A DNA stretch of 9,598 nt, from the NCBI GenBank assembly GCA_023246415.1, contig JAHFIK010000031.1:1449-11046 (forward strand). The letters run 5' to 3'. A program made the position numbers and the translations under genes. Numbering within the stretch: the stretch's first letter is position 1; each line of letters opens with the position of its first letter. Source of the stretch: Candidatus Uhrbacteria bacterium (GTDB taxonomy: Bacteria > Patescibacteriota > Patescibacteriia > 2-12-FULL-60-25). The notes under the pieces were generated by a model. It searched no databases. It was not told the origin of the DNA and saw only the letters and a program-made list of their open reading frames with translations. This document shows, piece by piece, positions 1 through 7,558 of this stretch.

Positions 1-10
1 TCGAACCAGT

Positions 11-38
11 CACCCCGCCGCTCGCGAGCGGCGGGGTG
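11..38. terminator. Perfect 28-bp GC-rich palindrome, probable terminator between convergent genes
   Basis: Bases 11-24 are the exact reverse complement of 25-38, and the stem is almost entirely G/C. It lies about 43 nt past the stop codon of the minus-strand VirB6-like gene. On the plus strand the stem runs into only three T's (39-41), and on the minus strand there is no T-run. It is therefore either a weak terminator for a plus-strand gene lying before the window or a shared tail-to-tail terminator. A protein-binding palindrome is the alternative. The palindrome is seen directly; the terminator role is inferred. Confidence 0.5.
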
Positions 39-81
39 TTTGACTGTGATTGTGCGACCGCCCCGTGATCGTCCATAGGTG

Positions 82-3000
82 TTAGACGTTATCGTCCGTC
101 TGAACGTCACCGGTTTCAGGTGCGGCGGTCGGTGGTGCGGCGGTCGGAGTCCGTCCTGTTCCGCGTCCGTTATTTCCTACAACTGGTCTCGCATCCGGCG
201 CACGATTACTCGGCTGCCAATCCGGTGCGCGTCGCGGGACCCCCTGACCTGGTCGCGGCGGTTCAATCGCCGGACCTGATCGATCTCCTTGATCAAAGGC
301 TTCCATCCCTCGACGCATCCGTCCCGCATTCCTTCCCGATGGCGTCGCCGACTCTCCAATAATCCTTGCCCCCCTCGCCACCTTCGTCGTCACTACGCCG
401 GCTGCTGCCGCGGCACCGACGCCAACTTTCTTTAAGGCTTCCGCCGTCTGGCTCGATGCGTACTTTGAGTAATTCTGAAGCGCACTATTATCCTTTAACT
501 GCTGACGCTTCAGCATGGCCTGCGCCTGCTCCATGGTGAATGTCTTTGGATCGACATGCTCGGCATCCAATACTTTCTTCAACGCGTCCTGAGCTTTCTT
601 TTGCGCATCCGCATCTCCGTGTGCATCTTCATACGCTTTCGCCGCATCCCGGACCTGATCCACGAGCACGGTTCGCTTTGCCTTAATCGTACTCTGATCC
701 AGATTTCGCTTTGAAAGCGAGTTATCAATCAAATGCTCCGCCTGTGCGCCCTGGATATCAATCGCACGAGCTAAGTTCCCGATATTTTGCAACGCCGACT
801 TATCCGCCATCCTTCCATTGACCGCAACCTGCTGTTGAGCCATTCGCGCGGCCGATCCGAGCTTTCCGACATCGACATGCTGGACAAACGTTGCACGCGT
901 ATCGGAGTAGGCATTCGCATTCTGCGTCAGTTCGAGGCCGTCAATCGCCTTATATCGCTCTTCATCCTGAACACCCTTGCTCGACTGAATCGACTGAATG
1001 TCACGTGCGAACGCTTTGCGTGATTCGTCATCTTCGAACACGCCGCTGTTATTTAATTGATAGACCTCGCCCAAATTCGCGCCGTTCTGAAGCGTTGCCA
1101 ATCGAACCTCTGACAGCGCACTTTCAGCCGCAACAGCCTGTACGGATTGCGCGCCATACTGGGTCCGTGCCTCTGCGAGTGTACGCTGACGCTCAGCAAT
1201 CAGTTCTTTCCCCGCACGAATTTCCGTCGTATTTCGTGGGCGAATTTCCTTACCGGCCGCCATTTCTGCCGCCGTTGTTTCAAAGGCACCTGAATTGATG
1301 TATTGATATTTACCGGCCCCGGTTCGAATAATCCGACCGCCGCTCGCGCCAAGTTTCTTGAGTTGTTCCTGAGGATCCGCGCTCTTCATGAGCGTGTAGG
1401 CAGCCGCACCACCACCCGCAGCAGCGATCACCGCCAACCGTCGAGCCTCCAGTGCTTTTGATGCCATCCCCTGAGGTTCGATCAACTTCTTATACCAGAC
1501 GCTTCCTTTATTCCACTCCCCTTTTTCATCCAAAATATCCGTCCCCTGCATGACACCGTCTGCCACATGCGCATTCGCGAATGAGGCGGCGGTAAACGTC
1601 TTTGGAATATCGAGCTCGTTCGTTCGCTCAGAGAGTTTCGCGACGTTGTCAGCGATATTATCACCAGGTCGCGCAAGCGCGAGATTCTTTTCGCGCTGAT
1701 CAAGCACCCACTTGCGCGTATCCTCATCTCCTTCAGCCTTTGCCGCATCTTCCAGTTCCGCGAGGTGCGACCGAACGTACTGATCACGGTGCTCATCACG
1801 ATACGCGGCGAGATCGTTTCCTTTTAATCCCTTTGCCGCTCCCTCGGCTTCAAACCGCTTGGCAAGCTCCTGCCCACCTTCGAATGTCGTCGCCGTCTTC
1901 GCAATCGCCAACTCGGCCGCACGCGCTCCGGCAGGATCACGTATGGTTCGGCCGGCAATCCGCTCGTATTCTTTCAATTTATCAGCTGGAGACAATCCAA
2001 CCATGGACTGCTCAAGCACCTTGGCGCGCTGCTGACGCTGAACCGTTCGACGACGCGCCAACTGCGCCCCCTGAGCCGCAAGCATCGGCGCCCCAATCGC
2101 AAGTCCGGCACGCTGCATGCCGCGTCCAATTCTCCCGGCAAAATCTGCACGGTTCTCAATGAGACGCGCTCCAACACCTCCGCCTTTCGCGATGGCCAAT
2201 CCGGCAAGCGCAGGAGCGCCGTACGCCGCAATCTTCGCGGCACCGATGCCCGTACGCTGAACCTTTCGCATCATCCCCGTGGCCATCGGACCGAGCGAGC
2301 CGCTCATTCCGATTGCCGTATCCACGCCCATGAGGAGCATGACCACGGCAACAAAGAACGTCGACACGTCTTCGATATTTCCAATGGCGTTCGCGAATCC
2401 GCTCGACTGAAATGCGGTTGTCGCCTCATTCGCCCCAGCACCTGCAGTGATCCCGAATGTTCCAAATCCTCCGCCTTGAATGGTGGCGAGTGTCAACCAG
2501 ATGAAGAAGGCCATCACCGGACCGCCTGACACAAGCGAGCTTAATTTATCCCAATATCCCCCTGCGATGGAATGCACTTTTCCAGAGATAACTGGCGGAA
2601 CCGCCGTCAGGAACAACGCGAGCGGACTTAAAATCAATGCGATCCACAATCCGACAATGCGGAAGATGAGATAGATCAGCATGATGATGAGCAGCACGCA
2701 TGAAATCCCCAAAAAGAATACCGCGAGCATGAGCGCGATCACCGTCTTAATCAGCAAGGGATCGCCCGGCGTGGAGGCATCTGTCGTTGCCCCCGGAGCA
2801 ACCGCATCCACATTCAACGCAAGCATCTTGTCGAGCTTTAACGCTTGCGTGAAATTTCCACCGGCAGCGGCACGGAAGGCGTTCACAAACGTCAGCATGA
2901 CGACCTGCGAAAAATCGATGAGGAGCCCGATCAGTTGTTTAGAGAAATTCACCAGGACCGCCATCACCAATAACTTTCCAAGCACGCCTTTATAGTGAAG

Positions 3001-3384
3001 CTTCTGATATCCAATCAATGTCCCAAACGCGATGGCAAGCAGGATGACGATCACGAACATGTTCGTCACATCGCGAACTAACGGCCATCCGGCTTTCACT
3101 GGCGTCGCATCGATAAAGTGATTGTACTGTGCAACAGAGATGACCGCATCGACGATAAGGATGACGAGTTTACCGATAAAGTAGATGATGACTTCCAGAA
3201 TCTTTGCGAGCACCACCAGAATCGTGGAGATCAACCGCTGCGTAATACTTTGTGCAGACACAAATCCGAGCGGCATGGCGCATCCAACCGCCACAAACGA
3301 AAAGACAGCGATCTTCCACCGCCGTTCCGCGACGCGCTCGCGTCCCGTTTCTTCAGAGACCATCTCGGAAGTCCGTTCCTCCAT
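82..3384 (-). CDS. VirB6/TrbL-like polytopic membrane protein with ~700-residue C-terminal extension
   Basis: Predicted 1100-residue membrane protein (numbering from the ATG at 3384). Residues 1-44 look like a signal peptide: Arg-rich n-region, hydrophobic core 24-41, and Val-Ser-Ala before Gln45. Hydrophobic segments follow at about 51-84, 104-126, 133-163, 210-240, 243-262, 288-303 and 340-358. The stretch 242-256 (Arg, Gly-Leu-Trp, Leu-Ser-Pro-Leu-Ala) resembles the core of VirB6/TrbL channel proteins of type IV secretion systems, and the Trp-Asp-Lys and Gly-Gly-Pro context at 278-289 fits too. After about residue 405 comes a long Ala-, Gln-, Glu- and Lys-rich, mostly helical tail with one weakly hydrophobic patch mid-way. 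The end is Pro/Arg/Gly-rich and probably disordered. The frame stays open to a GTG at 3489, but that part is encoded by repeats. The ATG at 3384 has a promoter-like site just upstream; a further in-frame ATG at 3363 has GGAGG about 14 nt upstream. The family call rests on topology and a short motif, and no other T4SS gene is in the window. Confidence 0.72.
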   Translation of the reverse strand: MEERTSEMVSEETGRERVAERRWKIAVFSFVAVGCAMPLGFVSAQSITQRLISTILVVLAKILEVIIYFIGKLVILIVDAVISVAQYNHFIDATPVKAGWPLVRDVTNMFVIVILLAIAFGTLIGYQKLHYKGVLGKLLVMAVLVNFSKQLIGLLIDFSQVVMLTFVNAFRAAAGGNFTQALKLDKMLALNVDAVAPGATTDASTPGDPLLIKTVIALMLAVFFLGISCVLLIIMLIYLIFRIVGLWIALILSPLALFLTAVPPVISGKVHSIAGGYWDKLSSLVSGGPVMAFFIWLTLATIQGGGFGTFGITAGAGANEATTAFQSSGFANAIGNIEDVSTFFVAVVMLLMGVDTAIGMSGSLGPMATGMMRKVQRTGIGAAKIAAYGAPALAGLAIAKGGGVGARLIENRADFAGRIGRGMQRAGLAIGAPMLAAQGAQLARRRTVQRQQRAKVLEQSMVGLSPADKLKEYERIAGRTIRDPAGARAAELAIAKTATTFEGGQELAKRFEAEGAAKGLKGNDLAAYRDEHRDQYVRSHLAELEDAAKAEGDEDTRKWVLDQREKNLALARPGDNIADNVAKLSERTNELDIPKTFTAASFANAHVADGVMQGTDILDEKGEWNKGSVWYKKLIEPQGMASKALEARRLAVIAAAGGGAAAYTLMKSADPQEQLKKLGASGGRIIRTGAGKYQYINSGAFETTAAEMAAGKEIRPRNTTEIRAGKELIAERQRTLAEARTQYGAQSVQAVAAESALSEVRLATLQNGANLGEVYQLNNSGVFEDDESRKAFARDIQSIQSSKGVQDEERYKAIDGLELTQNANAYSDTRATFVQHVDVGKLGSAARMAQQQVAVNGRMADKSALQNIGNLARAIDIQGAQAEHLIDNSLSKRNLDQSTIKAKRTVLVDQVRDAAKAYEDAHGDADAQKKAQDALKKVLDAEHVDPKTFTMEQAQAMLKRQQLKDNSALQNYSKYASSQTAEALKKVGVGAAAAAGVVTTKVARGARIIGESATPSGRNAGRMRRGMEAFDQGDRSGPAIEPPRPGQGVPRRAPDWQPSNRAPDARPVVGNNGRGTGRTPTAAPPTAAPETGDVQTDDNV

Positions 3385-3404
3385 CGGGCATAGGATACCA
3401 TATT
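3385..3404 (-). promoter_or_regulatory. Extended -10-like promoter for the VirB6-like gene (near-leaderless)
   Basis: On the minus strand the sequence TGG-TATCCT (TATCCT at 3397-3392) is an extended -10 (TGn plus 4/6 of TATAAT). It ends 7 nt before the ATG at 3384, so transcription would begin at or next to the start codon. I see no acceptable -35 at 16-18 nt, which is tolerable for an extended -10. There is no Shine-Dalgarno sequence before this ATG. Prediction by eye only. Confidence 0.3.
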
Positions 3405-3415
3405 TGTATGAGAGA

Positions 3416-3577
3416 GAGTTAGAAGCTTGATCAGGAAGTTGAGAGTTTAGAGTCATGAGTTTAGAGCGGAGGCGCTCTAGGAGGATCACTTCTTATTTTT
3501 ACATACCCATCTTCATGAGATTGACGTTGTCACTCCTCTCGAAAAACTCGTAACGCTTAACTCAAAACGCTTAACAC
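3416..3577. repeat. 7-nt tandem repeats on opposite strands in the divergent intergenic region
   Basis: On the plus strand, 3436-3470 divides into five 7-mers of the type GAGTTTA. The 10-mer GAGTTTAGAG occurs twice exactly 14 nt apart (3443, 3457). A further GAGTTAG sits at 3416. On the minus strand, 3577-3545 divides into 7-mers of the type GNGTTAA (GTGTTAA, GCGTTTT, GAGTTAA, GCGTTAC, then GAGTT). The two blocks face each other across about 75 nt, so they could form an imperfect long-range hairpin, matching about 15 of 21 over the best three units. The last plus-strand unit also starts a local hairpin with 7-bp stem TAGAGCG (3462-3468 with 3473-3479). Function unknown. Confidence 0.6.
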
Positions 3578-3585
3578 TAAAGCCC

Positions 3586-3614
3586 TTCCCAGGGCATCCA
3601 AAATCCGCTACACT
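3586..3614 (+). promoter_or_regulatory. Promoter for the LCP-der-pth operon, near-leaderless
   Basis: TTCCCA (3586-3591, 4/6 to TTGACA) is separated by exactly 17 nt from TACACT (3609-3614, 4/6 to TATAAT). The expected start point is near 3621, only about 4 nt before the ATG at 3625. The upstream bases contain no Shine-Dalgarno sequence, which agrees with leaderless initiation. A small hairpin (GCCCT 3582-3586 with AGGGC 3591-3595) overlaps the -35 site. Prediction by eye. Confidence 0.4.
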
Positions 3615-3624
3615 CACGAACAAC

Positions 3625-5058
3625 ATGGATCATCCCCTAAAAGTCGATCTTTTGGGCGGCGATGTCGAGCGTCGTGCCCGTCGGACAACCGCGATCATCG
3701 CGGTTGTCTTCGCTGTGGCCGTTGGGCTGTTAGCCGCGATTGGTGCTGGCGCGTCGTACCGCGCCGTACAGTATGGAACGAGCGTCTTAGAGGAAGTCGG
3801 CAACCTCCCGATCATCTCTGAAATCCGCCGTCTTGCCTGGGGCGATTCTGCCACGATCCCAACGACCCCGGACAATCGGATGACGTTCCTCGTCCTTGGC
3901 GTCGGCGGCGCCGGTCACGATGGACCTGAACTCACCGACACCATGCTCCTCGCGACCGTGGATATGAAGGATAAGCGCGTTGGCCTGCTCTCCATCCCGC
4001 GCGACCTCGCCTACCCGCTCGGAGGCGGAAAGTTCGTCAAAATCAATTCACTGAACGCGTACGCCGAACAAACACATCCTGGAAATGGATCGCGTGAAAC
4101 AGCGAACGCGGTTCAGGATTTGCTCGGTATCCGCATTGATCATGTTGTCAAAATCGATTTCAAAGCATTTCAGGAACTCATCGATGCCGTCGGCGGTGTC
4201 GACATTACCGTCGAGCGATCCTTCGTCGATCGTGAATACCCAACGGATGACGACAAGTACCAAACGGTGACGTTCGATCAGGGTCTCCAGCACATGGATG
4301 GCGAAACCGCGTTGAAATTCGCCCGCTCCCGACACGGATCAAATGGCGAAGGAAGTGATTTTGCACGCGCCCACCGACAGCAGATGATTCTGCTCGCGCT
4401 GAAAGAAAAATTGCTCGCCAAAGGGACACTCGCAAATCCGTCGATGCTGATGAAACTGTATCAGGCCATTGCATCGAACATCCAAACAGATCTTACGGCG
4501 TGGGATGCGATGAAACTGGCACCGTTAATGAATCACTTCTCTTCGGAAAAAGTGACGACACACGTTCTGACAAATGATCGCGGGGGTGAACTCGTTAGCG
4601 AAACCGTGAACGGGTCTTACCTCCTGTTCCCCCGCGATCATGACTGGTCCACCATTCGATCCATCGCGGCCGACCCGTTCCAGACGACCGAGGAGCGAAC
4701 CGCGACCGAAAGCCAGAAGAAAACGCCCGTGAGCATCGAAGTTCGCAACGGAACCGTCATCCCCGGATTCGCCTCGCGGCTTGCCGATCTCCTGAAGACG
4801 CGTGGATACACGGTCGATACGATCGGGAACGCCACGGGACGCGGATATGAAAAAACCGTCATCTATGATCTCTCCAAAGGGACAAAGAATGACGATCTCG
4901 TAAAACTCAAAACCTTGCTGAACGCGAATGTCGCCCCTGCGCTCCCGAATTGGCTCTCAACGAGTTCCACCGGAAGCACGGAATCCGCACCGATCGATCC
5001 CGATCACACGGACTTCCTCATCATCTTAGGCACCTCGAGTTCCGCGCTCACGAAATAA
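3625..5058 (+). CDS. LytR-CpsA-Psr (LCP) family envelope protein with LytR_C domain
   Basis: A 477-residue membrane-anchored protein of the family that attaches glycopolymers from lipid-linked carriers to the cell wall. A short basic cytoplasmic N-terminus (Arg-Arg at 19-20) precedes one transmembrane helix at about 23-45, placing the rest outside. The LCP catalytic domain spans about 86-255. It contains Thr-Asp-Thr-Met around Asp105, Ser-Ile-Pro-Arg-Asp at 123-127, Asn-Ser-Leu-Asn-Ala-Tyr, the Phe-Gln-Glu-Leu-Ile-Asp-Ala-Val-Gly-Gly-Val-Asp segment, and Arg234-Ser-Arg236 with Asp245, Arg248 and Arg251, the Arg/Asp set used for pyrophosphate and metal binding in this family. A C-terminal LytR_C-type domain starts at about 368 (Val-Arg-Asn-Gly) and ends near 470. 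It is the first gene of a probable operon, with the next start 31 nt downstream of its stop. The polymer substrate cannot be told from the sequence. Confidence 0.93.
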   Translation: MDHPLKVDLLGGDVERRARRTTAIIAVVFAVAVGLLAAIGAGASYRAVQYGTSVLEEVGNLPIISEIRRLAWGDSATIPTTPDNRMTFLVLGVGGAGHDGPELTDTMLLATVDMKDKRVGLLSIPRDLAYPLGGGKFVKINSLNAYAEQTHPGNGSRETANAVQDLLGIRIDHVVKIDFKAFQELIDAVGGVDITVERSFVDREYPTDDDKYQTVTFDQGLQHMDGETALKFARSRHGSNGEGSDFARAHRQQMILLALKEKLLAKGTLANPSMLMKLYQAIASNIQTDLTAWDAMKLAPLMNHFSSEKVTTHVLTNDRGGELVSETVNGSYLLFPRDHDWSTIRSIAADPFQTTEERTATESQKKTPVSIEVRNGTVIPGFASRLADLLKTRGYTVDTIGNATGRGYEKTVIYDLSKGTKNDDLVKLKTLLNANVAPALPNWLSTSSTGSTESAPIDPDHTDFLIILGTSSSALTK

Positions 5059-5089
5059 CAAGAAGGTGTTGGCACCTCCTTCCCCTTCT

Positions 5090-6775
5090 ATGTCTTCCCA
5101 TTCCGTTTCAACCTCTCCGCTTCCGACGATTGCGATTGTCGGCCGGGCAAATGTTGGCAAATCTTCATTCTGGAATCGCCTCATTGAACAGAAGCGTGCG
5201 ATCATTTCCGCAGAGCCGCACACCACGCGCGATCGAAATATTGCCGAAGCGAATTGGCGTGGGCGACGATTCAATGTGGTGGATACCGGTGGGTACGACA
5301 CGGAAGACGATGAAATCGGACACGGCATTCGACGCCAAGCGGAACGGGCCATTGCGGATGCAGATGTCATTCTGTTTCTTGTCGACTCAAAGACCGGCGT
5401 GATTCCGGATGACCGCGAACTCGCCAAGGTGATCCGCAACAAGCGTGAACGCGTCATCGTCATTGTGAATAAAGTCGATGGACCACGCGATCTCGTCCGC
5501 GCATCAGAGGCTGGAGCGGAAGCGCTTGGATTTGGCTCCCCGATGTACATGTCCGCCACGACCGGATCCGGTGTTGGCGATGTGCTCGATGCCGTGTTCG
5601 AAAAAATCGATTGGGAAAAATACGAAGCGGAACAGGCAACGGATCAGGAGGACGTCGATGCCACGCATGATGAAGACGACGATGAAGATGAAGCAGAAGA
5701 AACGATCAATCTTTCTTTTGAACCGACAGAAGACGTTGAAATTCTCCCCGGCGGCATTCAGAGCGGACGACATCGCCCGCGCGATCCCAATGCGCCACTT
5801 CGCCTCGTCCTCATCGGACGGCCGAACGTTGGCAAATCCTCGCTCGTGAACGCCATCCTCGGAGAAGAACGCGTGATTGCCTCCGCGATTGCACATACAA
5901 CCCGCGAACCGCAGGACACGGAACTCGTGTACGACGGACGACCGGTTGTCCTTGTGGATACGGCGGGCATGCGCCGTCGCGCAAACATCAGCGGACGCCT
6001 TGAAGAAGAAGCGATGGAGCGGAATAGCCTCGCGTTGGATCGGGCGGATGTCGGAATCCTCGTGCTCGATGCCACGGAGCCTGTTTCCGGACAAGATAAA
6101 CTCCTTGCCGGGATGATTGCGGAGGCCGGAAAAGGACTCATCATCGTCTTGAACAAATGGGATCTCGTCAAAAATAAAACCACGGACAGCGCCAAGGAAG
6201 CCGAAGTCCGACTGCGCCGCATTCTCCCCTTCATCTCCTGGGCCCCCATCATTTTCTCGTCGGCGAAAACGATGCGGAACGCAAAAGAAGTCTTGGACGC
6301 CGCCATGCGCATCACGGTGGAGCGTCGGCGTGAAATTGCGTACAACGCCATCAATAAAACATTGAAGTCCGTCATCCAAGCCAAACGTCCGCTCCAGCGA
6401 CTTGGACCGAAGTCGCCGTATATCTACGACATCGCACAAACACGGATTGAACCTCCAACATTCTTGCTCACCGTACGCGGACAAAAAATTGCGCTCGCAA
6501 ATGCCTGGATGAAATTCCTCGAACGACGCATCCGCGAACAGTATGGATTCGAAGGCACCCCGATTGTCGTGAAGGCGGCGATTGTCCCGATGGCGAAAAC
6601 CGAAAAGGAACACAACGTCCGCGGACCAGGGATGGAAGGCGTCACGAAATTCGCCACCGCAAAAACGAAGACTGGCATGACAAAAATCGAGAAAGCGAAA
6701 GACCGCAAAAAGAAACTCCGACGCAAGAAGCGACCGAACGGAAAAGCGCACGGCGGAAAAATGCAACGACGATGA
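5090..6775 (+). CDS. der: Ribosome-associated double GTPase Der (EngA)
   Basis: Essential double GTPase for 50S subunit assembly. Numbering is from the ATG at 5090 (561 residues). GTPase domain 1 has P-loop GRANVGKSS at 18-26, Thr-Thr-Arg-Asp-Arg, Asp-Thr-Gly-Gly, NKVD at 127-130 and a Ser-Ala-Thr G5 region. Domain 2 has P-loop GRPNVGKSS at 243-251, Asp-Thr-Ala-Gly-Met, NKWD at 355-358 and Ser-Ser-Ala-Lys. A KH-like domain follows from about 430. The protein is longer than usual (family roughly 440-490) because of an acidic inter-domain linker (about 172-240, with a D/E run at 194-204) and a strongly basic tail (last ~50 residues, many Lys/Arg). In domain 2 the usual Thr-Thr-Arg-Asp is Thr-Thr-Arg-Glu. 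An in-frame GTG at 5066 lies 7 nt after the LCP stop, inside a small hairpin; ATG is preferred because the 17 nt before it are pyrimidine-rich, as before the neighbouring genes' starts. The 3' end overlaps pth by 4 nt. Confidence 0.97.
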   Translation: MSSHSVSTSPLPTIAIVGRANVGKSSFWNRLIEQKRAIISAEPHTTRDRNIAEANWRGRRFNVVDTGGYDTEDDEIGHGIRRQAERAIADADVILFLVDSKTGVIPDDRELAKVIRNKRERVIVIVNKVDGPRDLVRASEAGAEALGFGSPMYMSATTGSGVGDVLDAVFEKIDWEKYEAEQATDQEDVDATHDEDDDEDEAEETINLSFEPTEDVEILPGGIQSGRHRPRDPNAPLRLVLIGRPNVGKSSLVNAILGEERVIASAIAHTTREPQDTELVYDGRPVVLVDTAGMRRRANISGRLEEEAMERNSLALDRADVGILVLDATEPVSGQDKLLAGMIAEAGKGLIIVLNKWDLVKNKTTDSAKEAEVRLRRILPFISWAPIIFSSAKTMRNAKEVLDAAMRITVERRREIAYNAINKTLKSVIQAKRPLQRLGPKSPYIYDIAQTRIEPPTFLLTVRGQKIALANAWMKFLERRIREQYGFEGTPIVVKAAIVPMAKTEKEHNVRGPGMEGVTKFATAKTKTGMTKIEKAKDRKKKLRRKKRPNGKAHGGKMQRR

Positions 6776-7326
6776 AGCTCATCATTGGATTAGGGAATCC
6801 CGGACGGGAGTACGAGAGCACGCGCCACAACGCGGGCTTCATGGCCCTGGATGCGGTCTCGGCAGAAATTGATGCAAAATGGAAAAGCGATGCAAAACGA
6901 AAATCCCTTATCGGCATCGCGGATGTTGAGGGAGAAAAAGTGATCCTCGCAAAACCGCAGACCTTCATGAACCTCTCAGGAGAGGCAGCGACCGCGCTCG
7001 TTGCGTTCTATAAGATTGATCTCAAGGATGTCCTTCTTGTTCATGATGAAATGGATCTCGACCCGGGTCGCATTCAATTCAAGATGGGCGGAAGTCCTGC
7101 TGGTCACAATGGCGTGTCATCCGTGTACGAACGACTGGGGACAAAAGAGATTCAGCGGCTTCGCATCGGCGTTGGACGACCACAGGGACGAGCTTCTGCT
7201 GAAGACTGGGTGTTAAGCGAGATGTCCACAGAAGATGCACCAAATGCCCTTGACATCTCTGCCGCAATGCGAGACTGGATAGAGCATGGCATCGTAACGG
7301 CGAGTGAGCGGTGGAATAAACGCTGA
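6772..7326 (+). CDS. pth: Peptidyl-tRNA hydrolase
   Basis: A 184-residue enzyme that cleaves the ester bond of peptidyl-tRNAs dropped by stalled ribosomes, freeing the tRNA. It is close to the E. coli length of 194. The active-site set is complete and, compared with the E. coli protein from memory, shifted by one: Asn9 in Gly-Leu-Gly-Asn-Pro-Gly, His19 in Thr-Arg-His-Asn-Ala-Gly, Asn67 in Phe-Met-Asn-Leu-Ser-Gly, Asp92 in His-Asp-Glu, and Asn113 in Gly-His-Asn-Gly. The residue before Gly-His-Asn-Gly is Pro-Ala where Gly/Ala-Gly is common, a mild variant. Its ATG overlaps the der stop (ATGA), indicating translational coupling and a shared transcript. The gene is followed by an intrinsic terminator. 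Stop is TGA. Confidence 0.97.
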   Translation: MKLIIGLGNPGREYESTRHNAGFMALDAVSAEIDAKWKSDAKRKSLIGIADVEGEKVILAKPQTFMNLSGEAATALVAFYKIDLKDVLLVHDEMDLDPGRIQFKMGGSPAGHNGVSSVYERLGTKEIQRLRIGVGRPQGRASAEDWVLSEMSTEDAPNALDISAAMRDWIEHGIVTASERWNKR

Positions 7327-7343
7327 TTATTACCGAAGTTTTA

Positions 7344-7371
7344 AAAAAGAATCGCGATGGCGATTCTTTTT
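7344..7371 (+). terminator. Intrinsic terminator after pth
   Basis: A perfect 12-bp stem (7344-7355 with 7360-7371) around a GATG loop, ending in five T's, begins 17 nt after the pth stop. The A-run on the 5' side also gives the minus strand a T-run, so it could work in both directions. It closes the LCP-der-pth operon. Confidence 0.88.
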
Positions 7372-7375
7372 GAAT

Positions 7376-7445
7376 AGGCAGTTGCCAGTAGCGAGTGGCC
7401 AGTAGGAGCGCGTTTCTGCTGGCTACTCGCTACTGGCAACTGCCT
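7376..7445. repeat. 30-bp inverted repeat built of 7-nt units
   Basis: Left arm 7376-7405 and right arm 7416-7445 are complementary at 28 of 30 positions, around a 10-nt loop. Each arm is itself a run of 7-mers: on the left, CAGTTGC, CAGTAGC, GAGTGGC and CAGTAGG at 7379-7406. Both imperfect positions would be G-U pairs in a plus-strand RNA and A-C mismatches in a minus-strand RNA. There is no T-run after the right arm, and a complete terminator already sits just upstream, so this is not a simple terminator. No coding potential and no clear flanking duplication. Confidence 0.8.
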
Positions 7446-7448
7446 AAC

Positions 7449-7553
7449 AAAAACGCCCTCGATACTGCCCACGCTAGACCTGTTGTATCCGGGCTGGAGG
7501 GGCTTTCCCGGTTTGAAGTCTGACGTAGACAGTATTGAGAGCGCTTTGTGAAC
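7449..7553 (-). ncRNA. Candidate structured small RNA, about 105 nt, unknown family
   Basis: Bases 7450-7479 pair with 7518-7547 in one uninterrupted 30-position helix: 23 Watson-Crick pairs and 7 others. Read on the minus strand, five of the seven are G-U pairs and two are A-C mismatches; on the plus strand the numbers reverse. The minus strand is thus the better RNA, and the helix leads straight into five T's (7453-7449). At the tip, an asymmetric internal loop (6 nt at 7512-7517, 9 nt at 7480-7488) carries a 5-bp stem CCGGG/CCCGG (7507-7511 with 7489-7493) closing a 13-nt loop. A promoter-like pair lies at the right distance upstream on the same strand. I could not match it to SRP RNA (no GGAA-loop signature), 6S RNA (too short, no large central bubble), tRNA or a known riboswitch. 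The ends are estimates. Confidence 0.55.
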
Positions 7554-7558
7554 ACACG

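Noticed and set aside
1602..2162. 186-residue plus-strand open frame opposite the VirB6-like gene
   Set aside because: It shadows the Ala/Gln-rich soluble tail of the minus-strand gene and has no recognisable motif or start signal.
3385..3489. N-terminal extension of the VirB6-like protein to a GTG at 3489
   Set aside because: The added residues are encoded by the heptad repeats, the signal peptide starts after the ATG at 3384, and a promoter-like site lies inside the extension.
5504..6766. 420-residue open frame on the minus strand opposite der
   Set aside because: It is the complement of a clear Der coding sequence with all GTPase motifs. Its Phe/Arg/His-rich composition is what antisense reading of GC-rich codons gives.
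7471..7525. tRNA or SRP RNA in the pth-dprA gap
   Set aside because: A GGTTTGAAG stretch recalls a T-loop but has no matching 5-bp arm or acceptor stem. The tip lacks the conserved GGAA loop and AGCAG of SRP RNA.
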